A stretch of 64,000 nt of DNA from Oscillospiraceae bacterium (GTDB lineage: Bacteria; Bacillota; Clostridia; Oscillospirales; Oscillospiraceae). The stretch lies in NCBI GenBank assembly GCA_015068135.1, contig SVLB01000001.1, positions 44,284 to 108,283 of the forward strand. Reading direction: 5' to 3'. Within the stretch, counting starts at the first letter, position 1; each line of letters opens with the position of its first letter. Below, piece by piece: positions 7,584 through 15,990 of the stretch. The notes beneath the pieces were generated by a model, which made no database searches, had not been told where the DNA came from, and worked only from the letters and a program-made list of their open reading frames with translations. The translations under genes were made by a program, and so were the position numbers.

Positions 7584-8579
7584 ATGGAAACCAAAACTAT
7601 TGTCTTTACCGCACCGAAAACCGCCCAGCTTTTGGAAACGGAAACCAAAGCCATGACACCCACCTCGGTAGCGGTAAAAATGGAATACACCGTCATCTCC
7701 GGCGGTACGGAGCGCGCCTCCATCATGGGTGCGCCCAACACCGGCAACAGCTGGCCCAGATATCTTGGCTACTGCGGTATCGGTCATGTAATGGAAGTTG
7801 GCGAGCAGGTCACCTCCGTTGTCCCCGGTGACCGGGTGCTGGTGTACCACGGCCGCCACAGTCAATATAACGTCGCCCCGGAAACCAAGGTCACCAAGGT
7901 GACCCAGGAAAAGCTGGACTCTTTGGAGGCGGCCTTTACCGTCATCGCCTCTATGGGGCTGGGCGGTGTGCGAAAGCTGGAGCTGGAGCTGGGCGAAAGC
8001 GCCATGGTCATGGGTCTGGGGCTATTGGGCATCTTTGCTCTGCAGTTTCTGCGCCTAAGCGGTGCTTACCCCCTTATTGCCGCCGACCCCAACCCGGAGC
8101 GAAGAGCCCTGGCGCTGGAGCTGGGTGCGGATTATGCCCTCGATCCCACGGAAGAAGGCTTCTGTCAAACTGTGAAGGAGCTGACCGGCGGTAAGGGCAT
8201 CAACGCTTGTGTGGAGGTCACCGGGCGTTCCGAGGCCATGCTGCAGGCCCTGAACTGCGCCTCCCGTCTGGGACGGATCAGCCTTTTGGGCTGTACCCGG
8301 GTCTCCGACTGCGCCGTGGATTATTATCAGCAGGTACACCGTCCCGGTGTCAAGCTGATCGGTGCGCACAATTTTATCCGCCCCAAATTTGAGTCCTATC
8401 CCCATCACTGGACGCATCAGGACGATTGTAAGGCCATTTTGGGTCTGCTGGCGGCAGGACGTTTCCGGATCAAGCCCATCATCTCCCGGGTGGTCAAGCC
8501 TGACGAAGCCCCCGAGATCTATACCCAACTGTGTGACGACCCCAAATTCCCTCTGGGAACTGTATTTGATTGGAGGTAA
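7584..8579 (+). CDS. MDR-family dehydrogenase lacking the usual zinc ligands
   Basis: This 331-residue medium-chain dehydrogenase/reductase has an N-terminal GroES-like domain and a Rossmann domain with GLGLLGIFALQFLRLSG for NAD(P) binding. The catalytic-zinc segment seen in alcohol dehydrogenases is replaced by ISGGTERAS, and the structural four-cysteine lobe is absent, so it is probably a zinc-independent or divergent member. Start at 7584 follows AAAAGGAGG. It is the first gene of the operon and ends four bases before the Gfo/Idh gene. The substrate is unknown; a sugar, cyclitol or related polyol is plausible from the neighbours. Confidence 0.8.
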   Translation: METKTIVFTAPKTAQLLETETKAMTPTSVAVKMEYTVISGGTERASIMGAPNTGNSWPRYLGYCGIGHVMEVGEQVTSVVPGDRVLVYHGRHSQYNVAPETKVTKVTQEKLDSLEAAFTVIASMGLGGVRKLELELGESAMVMGLGLLGIFALQFLRLSGAYPLIAADPNPERRALALELGADYALDPTEEGFCQTVKELTGGKGINACVEVTGRSEAMLQALNCASRLGRISLLGCTRVSDCAVDYYQQVHRPGVKLIGAHNFIRPKFESYPHHWTHQDDCKAILGLLAAGRFRIKPIISRVVKPDEAPEIYTQLCDDPKFPLGTVFDWR

Positions 8580-8582
8580 CCT

Positions 8583-9593
8583 ATGATAAAAATCGGACAG
8601 ATTGGCATTGGCCACAACCATTCCGACAAGATCAAAGCGCTGAAAAAATATCCGGAGTATTTTCAGCTTGTTGGCTATGCCGAGGAAAATGAGGAATGGA
8701 TCGCCCGTCGGGGCAGTAACAAAACCTTCCAGGATATCCCCCGGCTCAGTGTGGAGGAGGTCCTGGAGAAAAGCGATGCCATTTTGGTGGAGACCGATGT
8801 GTGGGACCTGACCAAAACCGCCCAAATGTGTGTTGATGCAGGAAAGCATGTCCATATCGACAAGCCTGCCGCCGGCACATTGGCAGAATATAAAGCCCTT
8901 CTGGACGCCGCCAGGGAAAAGAACCTGGTGGTTCAGCTGGGCTATATGTACCGCTACAATCCCGCTGTTAAAAAGCTGTTTCAAATGATCAAGGCCGGTC
9001 AGCTGGGACAGATCACCAGCATCCACGCGGAAATGAGTGTCCGCCATGCCGATAGCTACCGGGCATGGCTGGGAAATTTCCAGGGCGGTGATATGTACAT
9101 CTTCGGCTGTCATCTCATCGACCTGATCGTCTATCTTTTGGGCAAGCCCAACCGTGTTGTTTCCAGCCTGGGCAGCAGCGGCATTGCCGGGGTCCATTCC
9201 GCGGACATAACCTCTGCGACCCTGGAATATGACCACGCCCTGGCCCGGGTGTTCTCCTCCTCTTTGGAGTGGGAGGGCTGGGCAAACCGCTGCTTCCGGG
9301 TATGCGGTGAATTGGGTACTGCGGATATTCAGCCCATAGAAAGGCCCTGCGTGATGACCTTCGCCCCCCATCATGAGGAGAAACGGTACGGCGTGCAGAT
9401 GGCACAGCCGGTGGCTTTGGAGATCGACCCTGCCAAGGAACGGTATGACGATATGCTTTTGGCCTTCCACGACTATGTGGTGGGCAAAGAAAGCAATCCC
9501 TTTGATTATGACCACGAATATGCCGTCCAGCAGACCCTGGACATGGCTGTCGGTGGAATTCGGATGTTAGGAAAGGAGCTGGAGTCCAAATGA
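8583..9593 (+). CDS. Gfo/Idh/MocA-family oxidoreductase
   Basis: This 336-residue NAD(P)-dependent oxidoreductase starts with a nucleotide-binding strand (KIGQIGIGHNHSDKIKALK) and contains HVHIDKPAAGTLAEY, the family's conserved Lys-Pro motif (EKP in most members, here DKP). The C-terminal alpha/beta domain includes DMYIFGCHLIDLIVYLLG. Enzymes of this group oxidise or reduce sugars, inositols and their derivatives. The ribosome site GGAGGTAACC lies in the end of the preceding gene, and its own stop overlaps the next start (ATGA), so translation is coupled. Confidence 0.88.
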   Translation: MIKIGQIGIGHNHSDKIKALKKYPEYFQLVGYAEENEEWIARRGSNKTFQDIPRLSVEEVLEKSDAILVETDVWDLTKTAQMCVDAGKHVHIDKPAAGTLAEYKALLDAAREKNLVVQLGYMYRYNPAVKKLFQMIKAGQLGQITSIHAEMSVRHADSYRAWLGNFQGGDMYIFGCHLIDLIVYLLGKPNRVVSSLGSSGIAGVHSADITSATLEYDHALARVFSSSLEWEGWANRCFRVCGELGTADIQPIERPCVMTFAPHHEEKRYGVQMAQPVALEIDPAKERYDDMLLAFHDYVVGKESNPFDYDHEYAVQQTLDMAVGGIRMLGKELESK

Positions 9594-10402
9594 AGCTGTC
9601 CGCCATCCCTGCTCCGGCGGTAGCCGGTGTGGTCCGGGAGCAGACCGCGGCTTCCGCCATTGCGGAGATCAAAAACTGCGCCTACAGCGGTGCAGATATG
9701 ATCGATCTGCATCTGAGCTGCCTGGAAAACACTGAGCCGGAGACCCTGAAGCGGATCATCGGTTCTACCAAGCTGCCCATTTTGGCTCTCAATTACAATT
9801 CCCGTTATGACTGGTCGGCCCTGGGTCAGTCGGAGGAGGAGCGGATCCAGCTTTTACTCAGGGCTGTGGAGGCCGGCGCCGCGGGTATCGATATGCAGGG
9901 CTATACCTTTGATCCTGCATCCAAAAAGGGCTTCCAGGGGGAAGACCGATATTCCTTCACCCAAGGAGATCCCAAAGAGGTGGTCACCGACCCGGCTGTG
10001 ATCCAAAAACAGTGCGACCTGATTGAAACCGTTCACGCCATGGGGGCCCAGGTTCTTTTGTCCTGCCATCCGGGCATTCCTATGACCGCACAGCAGGTGG
10101 TGGAGCTGGCGCTGTTTTTGCAGGAGCGGAACCCGGATATTATCAAGATCGTCACCCGGGCCAATACCGAAGCCGATCTGAACGAGAGCATCCGCACCAT
10201 GCTGGCCCTGAAGGAGGCAGTCAAGACCCCGGTCGCCTACCATGTCAACGGCAAGGCGGGCATCCCCTCCCGGATCCTCAATCCCCTTTTGGGCGGTCAG
10301 ATCGCCTTCTGCGTGGATCGGTACAACCCCGGCTCCACCATGGAGCAGATCGACCTGAAGAACGCCCGGGCCGCCATCGACAGTGCCAGACGGCTCATGT
10401 AA
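9590..10402 (+). CDS. Type I 3-dehydroquinate dehydratase-like aldolase-fold enzyme
   Basis: The 270-residue protein resembles class I dehydroquinases (AroD), which act through a lysine Schiff base in a TIM barrel. The expected elements are in order: a conserved His region (LLSCHPG), the candidate Schiff-base lysine in IIKIVTRAN, then AYHVNGKAGIPSRIL and a C-terminal phosphate or carboxylate loop (YNPGSTMEQID). AroD usually has about 250 residues. There are no shikimate genes nearby, and the setting is catabolic, so it may act on another cyclic hydroxy-keto acid. It is translationally coupled to the gene before it. Confidence 0.72.
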   Translation: MKLSAIPAPAVAGVVREQTAASAIAEIKNCAYSGADMIDLHLSCLENTEPETLKRIIGSTKLPILALNYNSRYDWSALGQSEEERIQLLLRAVEAGAAGIDMQGYTFDPASKKGFQGEDRYSFTQGDPKEVVTDPAVIQKQCDLIETVHAMGAQVLLSCHPGIPMTAQQVVELALFLQERNPDIIKIVTRANTEADLNESIRTMLALKEAVKTPVAYHVNGKAGIPSRILNPLLGGQIAFCVDRYNPGSTMEQIDLKNARAAIDSARRLM

Positions 10403-10433
10403 CACCTACATTTGACTGTCAAGGAGGTTTTGT

Positions 10434-11501
10434 ATGTTTTTGATCAAAAACGGACGGATCTGGGACGGTGAGAAATTCTTTTACGGAGATGTTCTCACCG
10501 ACGGAGCTGCCGTCTCCCAAATCGGTCAGGATCTCACCTGCGAAAAGGGCTATGTCTTTGACGCCAAGGGCTGCATCGTCGCCCCGGGACTGGTGGATGG
10601 GCATATTCATATGCACGGTCTGTCCATTCCCAGATACAGCATACCCGCGGAAAGCGCCTGCTTCCCCTTCGGTGTCACTGCCGCCGCAGATGCAGGCAGT
10701 ACCCTGGGAAGCCGGGAGCTGCTGGACCACATTGCCGTAAAAAACGTGGTATTTCCCAGTGCCAAAATCGTAAACGGCAGTCTGGACCGTCCGATCACCC
10801 TGCAGCGAATGGAGCATTACGGGGATAAGGCCGTAGGTATCAAGCTGGTGCTGGATACCGGTATTCCCGGCATCACCGACGGCACCCCTTTGTATCAGGT
10901 CTGCGACCTGGCCCGGGAGCTGGGCTGTAAGGTGTTGGTACACTGTACCGACTCCCCCATCCCCATGGCACAGATCGTGGAAGCCCTGGCGCCGGGGGAT
11001 ATCCTCACCCATATTTACCACGGCGGAAGCCACACCTGCCTGGAAGAGGATTTTGCCGCCTTCCGGCTGGCAAGAGAAAAGGGCGTGGTGCTGGATGCAG
11101 GCTTTGCCGGTCACGTCCATACGGACTTCGGTGTTCTGAAGACCGCCGCCCAGGCCGGCTTCTACCCGGATACCATCAGCACGGACATCACCCGCGCCTC
11201 CGCCTTCTTCCGGGGCGGTCGCTACGGTCTGACCATGGCCATGTCCATGGCAAAGGCTGTGGGGATGCCGGAATCTGACATTTTCAGAAGTGTCACCACT
11301 GCCGCCGCCCATGCTTTGGGGCAAAGTCAGTGGGGTCGTCTGCAGGTCGGCGGTATAGCGGATATCGCCGTATTGGAAGATACGAACGAAAGCTTTTTCT
11401 TAAAAAACAGTAACGGCAACACCCTGGAAAGCCAGACCGGCTACCGCTGTGTGCTCACCCTTTCCAACGGTGTCGTCGTTCACTGTGATAAATGGAGGTA
11501 A
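10434..11501 (+). CDS. Amidohydrolase-superfamily metalloenzyme (dihydroorotase/deacetylase-like)
   Basis: This 355-residue protein has the amidohydrolase metal ligands in order: DGHIHMHG after the first beta strand, a probable carboxylated lysine in VGIKLVLDTG, histidines in VLVHCTDSP and LTHIYHGG, and an aspartate in ISTDITRAS. It is close in layout to EF0837-type amidohydrolase/deacetylase proteins. It likely cleaves an amide or lactone bond, but the substrate is unknown. A strong AAGGAGG precedes the ATG. It is the fourth operon gene, and its stop overlaps the ribosome site of the next gene. Confidence 0.82.
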   Translation: MFLIKNGRIWDGEKFFYGDVLTDGAAVSQIGQDLTCEKGYVFDAKGCIVAPGLVDGHIHMHGLSIPRYSIPAESACFPFGVTAAADAGSTLGSRELLDHIAVKNVVFPSAKIVNGSLDRPITLQRMEHYGDKAVGIKLVLDTGIPGITDGTPLYQVCDLARELGCKVLVHCTDSPIPMAQIVEALAPGDILTHIYHGGSHTCLEEDFAAFRLAREKGVVLDAGFAGHVHTDFGVLKTAAQAGFYPDTISTDITRASAFFRGGRYGLTMAMSMAKAVGMPESDIFRSVTTAAAHALGQSQWGRLQVGGIADIAVLEDTNESFFLKNSNGNTLESQTGYRCVLTLSNGVVVHCDKWR

Positions 11502-11506
11502 TGAAA

Positions 11507-12520
11507 ATGCAAAAACACGTATTGGTAATCGGTTCTACAGGTGCAATGGGTCGCCATCTGGTGCCTGAGCTGGTGAAGCTGGGTTATCAGGTCACCGGCG
11601 TTTCCCTGGATGTACCCCAGAATCCCGTCCCCGGTGTTACCTATTACACCGGCGACTGCTTCGATAAGGCGTTTTTGGCATCTCTGCTGGAGAAGAAATT
11701 TGACGGTGTGGTCAACTTTATGTACTTTGGCGCAAAGAATCCCTGGTCGGAGTATATGAAGCTGTTCCTGGACAACACCGACCATTATATTTTCCTCTCC
11801 TCCTGCCGGGTGTATGCCGATGAGGAGGTTCCCGTCAAGGAAACCTCTCCCCGTCTGTTGGACGTTTCCAAGGACGAAGCCCTGCTCGCCTCTACTGACT
11901 ACTGCATTATGAAGGCCAAGTGCGAGGATATGCTCTGGAACTCTGCGTACAATAACTTTACCATCGTTCGCCCCGCCACCACCTTCTCCGAAATGCGCTA
12001 CCAGCTGGTAACCCTGGAAGCCAAGAACACCGTAGGTCGTGCCGTGAAGGGCAAAAAGGTAATTGTTCCCATTCAGGCCAAGGATAAGCCCGCCACTTTG
12101 TGCTGGGGCGGTGATGTAGCCAAGATGATCGCCCGGCTGATGTTCAAGAAGGAAACCATGCGGGAAGCCTACAATGTCTGCTCCTCCGAAAGCCGCACCT
12201 GGGGCGAAATCGCCGACTATTACAAGCAGATCTGCGGTTTGGAGGCCGTTTGGGTGGATAAGGAGGACTATCTGAAGCTCATCAGCACCAACGGCGTTGT
12301 TACCCCCGGTACCCGTTGGCAGCTGGAATATGCCCGTCTGTTCCACCGGGTCACTGACAACAGCAAAATGCTGGCAGTCACCGGGCTGAAGCAGGAGGAG
12401 TTTATGCCCCTGTACGATGCGCTGAAAATGATGATCGATGCCGTTCCCGAGGGCTATGAATTCCCCGATACCCCGACCGGTGCCCGAATGGATCAGTATT
12501 TGGAGGAGCACGGGCTATGA
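11507..12520 (+). CDS. NAD-dependent epimerase/dehydratase (extended SDR)
   Basis: This roughly 337-residue extended short-chain dehydrogenase has the Rossmann motif VLVIGSTGAMGRHL at its N-terminus. The usual Tyr-x3-Lys pair appears as DYCIMKAKCE (Tyr-Cys-Ile-Met-Lys). Such enzymes epimerise, dehydrate or reduce sugar nucleotides or sugar derivatives. I set the start at 11507, eight bases after GGAGG; the track start at 11492 overlaps the ribosome site. The stop overlaps the next start as ATGA. Confidence 0.83.
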   Translation: MQKHVLVIGSTGAMGRHLVPELVKLGYQVTGVSLDVPQNPVPGVTYYTGDCFDKAFLASLLEKKFDGVVNFMYFGAKNPWSEYMKLFLDNTDHYIFLSSCRVYADEEVPVKETSPRLLDVSKDEALLASTDYCIMKAKCEDMLWNSAYNNFTIVRPATTFSEMRYQLVTLEAKNTVGRAVKGKKVIVPIQAKDKPATLCWGGDVAKMIARLMFKKETMREAYNVCSSESRTWGEIADYYKQICGLEAVWVDKEDYLKLISTNGVVTPGTRWQLEYARLFHRVTDNSKMLAVTGLKQEEFMPLYDALKMMIDAVPEGYEFPDTPTGARMDQYLEEHGL

Positions 12521-13494
12521 AAGCAATGCTGGTAGATGCCCACCAAAATATGGTGTGGACGGAAGTTGCCGATCCCAGCATCCAGGAGGATGAGGTCCTG
12601 GTGAAGATCCATGCCGCCGGTGTAAACCGGGCGGACCTGCTTCAGCGCCAGGGAAAATACCCCTCCCCTCCCGGCTGTCCGGAGTGGATGGGCCTGGAGA
12701 TCTCCGGTGAGGTCGTCAAAACCGGAAGCCTCGTGACCTGTTGGCAGCCAGGCGACCGGGTCTGCGCCCTGCTGGGCGGCGGCGGTTACGCAGAATACGT
12801 GGCTGTGAAAGCGGATATGCTCATGCCCATCCCCAAGGGTCTTTCCATGGAAGAGGCTGCGGCGCTTCCGGAGGCCTACGCCACCTCTTACCTGAATCTG
12901 TTCCTGGAAGGCCATTTGCAGGCCGGTCAGACCGTCTTTGTCCCTGCCGGTGCCAGCGGACTGGCCTCCGTTGCCATCCCCATGGCAAAAGCCTTCGGCG
13001 CACGGGTCATCACCTCCGTGCGTAAGACCGCCCAGGTGGAGACTGTCCGTAATTTAGGCGCGGATGTGGTGATCGACACCTCCCGTCAGTCTGTTTCCCA
13101 GGTTTTGGCGGAGGAAGAAGCCGCCGGTACGCCCGTAAACGTGGTCATGGACTGCCTGACCGGTCAAATGCTGGGAGAAAGTCTGCCCTATATGGCCCGG
13201 GGCGGCTACTGGATCGTGATCTCCACCCTGGCAGGCACGGAAACGAATCTGCCTCTGCGTCCCCTGCTGACCAAGGGCCTGCACCTGGTAGGCTCCACTC
13301 TGCGCAGCCGCACCCCCGCCTTTAAGGCCGCACTGCTTGGGGAATTGACCGAAAAGCTGTGGCCTCTGCTGGAAAACGGGCAGATCCGTCCCCTGATCCA
13401 TAAGATCCTGCCCATGGCCCAGGCGGAAGCTGCCCACAATATTCTGCAAACCGGCGGTCATATTGGAAAGGTCGTTCTCCGCGTTTGCGAATAA
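12517..13494 (+). CDS. Quinone oxidoreductase-like MDR protein (PIG3/QOR type)
   Basis: This 325-residue protein is a zinc-independent MDR enzyme. AAGVNRADLLQRQGKYPSPP is the signature of PIG3/quinone-oxidoreductase proteins, and FVPAGASGLASVAI is the NADPH-binding turn. It probably reduces an enone or quinone with NADPH. It is the last gene of the operon at 7584-13494 and overlaps the upstream gene by four bases. A terminator follows at 13577. Confidence 0.87.
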   Translation: MKAMLVDAHQNMVWTEVADPSIQEDEVLVKIHAAGVNRADLLQRQGKYPSPPGCPEWMGLEISGEVVKTGSLVTCWQPGDRVCALLGGGGYAEYVAVKADMLMPIPKGLSMEEAAALPEAYATSYLNLFLEGHLQAGQTVFVPAGASGLASVAIPMAKAFGARVITSVRKTAQVETVRNLGADVVIDTSRQSVSQVLAEEEAAGTPVNVVMDCLTGQMLGESLPYMARGGYWIVISTLAGTETNLPLRPLLTKGLHLVGSTLRSRTPAFKAALLGELTEKLWPLLENGQIRPLIHKILPMAQAEAAHNILQTGGHIGKVVLRVCE

Positions 13495-13576
13495 GGATCC
13501 TTTTCTGCCATCCTGAGGGTGGCGCTCCTCTCGCTTACCTCGGCGTTCCGCCCGCGAAGCGGCAATGTGGCAATAA

Positions 13577-13611
13577 CAAAATCGGGGCATCGAGCCCCGA
13601 TTTTGTTTTGG
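13577..13611 (+). terminator. Intrinsic terminator of the six-gene operon
   Basis: AAAATCGGGGC and GCCCCGATTTT pair around a short loop and run into TGTTTT. The 80 bases before it look like repeat debris with no gene. Confidence 0.8.
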
Positions 13612-13748
13612 AACGCTTACTCTTTCATAGTCAAGACGTTTCGGACGTCTTTTTTTGCTGTCTTTTCTTCCCGGAACATACCCCCCGGGGGGTTGCAAAA
13701 CAAGGTCTTCTGGGGTAAAATAGAAAAAATACAAATTAGGAGTCCGCT

Positions 13749-14639
13749 ATGGAAAAGAAAAAGATTGCAGAATTTTTTGACCAATGCGCCCCCTGGTGGG
13801 ATGCGGATATGGTCCGTAACGAGGTGACCATCACCACCATTTTGGACAATTGCGGCATTACCGGCGGCATGGATGTGCTGGATGTGGCCTGCGGAACGGG
13901 TGTACTGTTCCCGGACTATCTGAAACGGTGTGTAAATTCCGTCACCGGCATCGACATCTCCCCGGAGATGGTCAGGATCGCCCAAAGCAAATTCCCGGAG
14001 ATCCAGGTCCTTTGCGGTGATGTGGAACAGACTTCCTTTGAGAAACAATTTGATGCGGTAATGGTTTACAATGCCTTTCCCCACTTCCCGGAGCCTGCCC
14101 GACTGATCGAAGCCCTGGCCCGGCTGGTCAAGCCCGGCGGCAGACTCAGTATTGCCCACGGCATGAGCCGGGCGGCATTGCAAAAGCACCATGCGGGCAG
14201 AGCCAGCGAGGTCTCCATCGATCTGATCCACGAAAAGGAGCTGGCCGCGCTGTTTGCCCCCTTCTTCGATGTGGATGTGATCGTTTCCAACGACCAGATG
14301 TATCAGGTGGCCGGTACCCGTCGGGAGGGGCAGATCCATTCCCACGGCGGTCACCGCCATGCCCATGCCCACAGCAGTATCCACGACCACAGCCACACCG
14401 GCGGACATGAGCATTGCAGTAACGATACGCCTATGGAGGAATTGCTGGCCCTTATGAAATACATGGTCAGCCACAACGATGCCCACGCCCAGGAAATGGC
14501 AGAGCTGGCAGCCAAGATCCGAGCCGCAGGCAAGGAGCATGCCTACAAGCGGATCATGGATGCAGTGGCAGATTTTGATATCCTCAACGCCAAATTCGAT
14601 GCGGTGCTGAAGGAACTGACAGAAGAAAACACCCAGTAA
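13749..14639 (+). CDS. SAM-dependent methyltransferase fused to a His-rich metal-binding tail
   Basis: This 296-residue protein has a class I methyltransferase domain at residues 1-195 (VLDVACGTGVLFP is motif I; LVKPGGRLSIAHG is near motif VI). A histidine-rich linker follows (HSHGGHRHAHAHSSIHDHSH), then a helical C-terminal segment, LMKYMVSHNDAHAQEMAEL. The last part resembles the small His-rich domain found beside metal transporters in Firmicutes. Metal binding is inferred from the histidines. The gene is followed 15 bases later by pncA and nadE and may share their transcript. Confidence 0.82.
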   Translation: MEKKKIAEFFDQCAPWWDADMVRNEVTITTILDNCGITGGMDVLDVACGTGVLFPDYLKRCVNSVTGIDISPEMVRIAQSKFPEIQVLCGDVEQTSFEKQFDAVMVYNAFPHFPEPARLIEALARLVKPGGRLSIAHGMSRAALQKHHAGRASEVSIDLIHEKELAALFAPFFDVDVIVSNDQMYQVAGTRREGQIHSHGGHRHAHAHSSIHDHSHTGGHEHCSNDTPMEELLALMKYMVSHNDAHAQEMAELAAKIRAAGKEHAYKRIMDAVADFDILNAKFDAVLKELTEENTQ

Positions 14640-14654
14640 AAAAGGATAGGTAAC

Positions 14655-15188
14655 ATGAAAGAGTTATTGATCGTTGTGGATATGCAGAAGGATTTTGTGG
14701 ACGGGGCTTTGGGCACTGCCGAAGCCGTCGCCATTGTAAACAATGTGGCAGAAAAGATCCGGGGGTTTTCCGGTGACATCATCGTCACCTACGACACCCA
14801 TGGGGAAAACTATCTGCAGACCCGGGAAGGAAGGTATCTGCCCGTCCCTCACTGCATCAAGGGCACTGCCGGCTGGGAACTGGACCGGACGGTCCGGGCC
14901 GCCCTGGAAGGCCGGGACTATGCCGCCTTGGAAAAGCCCACCTTCGGCTCTACAGAATTGGTGGGATATATTGCGGATCACTACGATCCCGAAAGCCTTT
15001 CCATTACTCTCGTTGGTCTTTGCACGGATATTTGCGTGGTGTCCAATGCCCTTTTGCTGAAGGCAAGCTATCCGCAGATAGAGATCTCCGTGGATGCCTC
15101 CTGCTGTGCCGGTGTTACAGTGGACAGCCACAATGCGGCCCTTTTGACCATGAAAATGTGTCAGATCCAGATAACAGGAGGAGAATAA
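14655..15188 (+). CDS. pncA: Nicotinamidase (isochorismatase fold)
   Basis: Nicotinamidase turns nicotinamide into nicotinic acid for NAD salvage. The catalytic triad is visible: Asp in VVDMQKDF, Lys in LEKPTFGS and Cys in LCTDICVVSNA. Length (177 residues) is slightly short for PncA. It ends two bases before nadE, which supports a role in NAD recycling. Other cysteine hydrolases of the fold act on pyrazinamide-like or carbamoyl substrates, so the exact amide is inferred from context. Confidence 0.85.
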   Translation: MKELLIVVDMQKDFVDGALGTAEAVAIVNNVAEKIRGFSGDIIVTYDTHGENYLQTREGRYLPVPHCIKGTAGWELDRTVRAALEGRDYAALEKPTFGSTELVGYIADHYDPESLSITLVGLCTDICVVSNALLLKASYPQIEISVDASCCAGVTVDSHNAALLTMKMCQIQITGGE

Positions 15189-15189
15189 C

Positions 15190-15933
15190 ATGTTTCAAGC
15201 AGAGCAGATGAAAACCCTCTGTGTCCAGTGGATCCGGGATTTTTTTGAAGAAAACGGCAAAGGCTGTAATGCTATTGTGGGCATCTCCGGCGGAAAAGAC
15301 AGCTCCATTGCCGCAGCACTGTGCGTGGAGGCCCTGGGAAAGGACCGGGTCATCGGTGTACTCATGCCCAAGGGCGAACAGCACGATATCGATAAGGCGT
15401 TCATGCTGGTCAACCACCTGGGGATCCGGCATTATGTGGTGAACATCCAGGATGCCTACGACAGCATGGTCAAAAATCTCCCCCGGGAGCTGCCCCTTTC
15501 CGACCAAAGCCGGCAGAATCTGCCGCCCCGGCTGAGAATGACCACCCTGTACGCCATTGGGCAAAGCTGTAACGGGCGGGTATGTAATACCTGCAATCTT
15601 TCCGAGGATTGGGTGGGCTACTCCACCCGGTACGGTGACTCCGTAGGCGACTTCTCCCCCCTGAGTACCCTGACGGTCACAGAGGTCAAGGCCATCGGTC
15701 ACCTTCTGGGACTGCCTGCAGAGCTTGTGGAAAAGGTGCCCATTGACGGACTTTGCGGAAAGACCGACGAAGAAAACCTGGGCTTTACCTATGCGGAGCT
15801 GGATGTCTATATCCGCACCGGCAAAATCGATGATCCGGTTAAAAAGGCGAATATTGACAGACGGCACAAAAACAATCTGTTCAAGCTCCAACCCATGCCC
15901 TGCTTCCAGTCCAACCTGAAGACCTACCCCTGA
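15190..15933 (+). CDS. nadE: NH3-dependent NAD+ synthetase
   Basis: NadE amidates nicotinate adenine dinucleotide to NAD+. The 247-residue protein has the ATP-pyrophosphatase loop SGGKDSS and the FSPLSTLTVTEV and GKTDEENLGFTY motifs, but no N-terminal glutaminase domain, so it uses ammonia. AGGAGG precedes the ATG across the pncA stop. It contains a cysteine pair (RVCNTCNLSEDW) of the sort found in some Clostridia homologues. Confidence 0.93.
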   Translation: MFQAEQMKTLCVQWIRDFFEENGKGCNAIVGISGGKDSSIAAALCVEALGKDRVIGVLMPKGEQHDIDKAFMLVNHLGIRHYVVNIQDAYDSMVKNLPRELPLSDQSRQNLPPRLRMTTLYAIGQSCNGRVCNTCNLSEDWVGYSTRYGDSVGDFSPLSTLTVTEVKAIGHLLGLPAELVEKVPIDGLCGKTDEENLGFTYAELDVYIRTGKIDDPVKKANIDRRHKNNLFKLQPMPCFQSNLKTYP

Positions 15934-15943
15934 ACATCTAAAA

Positions 15944-15978
15944 GATCCCCCCTGGCTCGTTTCGAGCCAGGGGGGATT
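15944..15978. terminator. Hairpin between convergent nadE and SPFH genes
   Basis: ATCCCCCCTGGCTCG pairs with CGAGCCAGGGGGGAT. T-tracts are weak on both sides, but its place between two convergent stops fits bidirectional termination. Confidence 0.7.
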
Positions 15979-15990
15979 CTCTATGGATCT

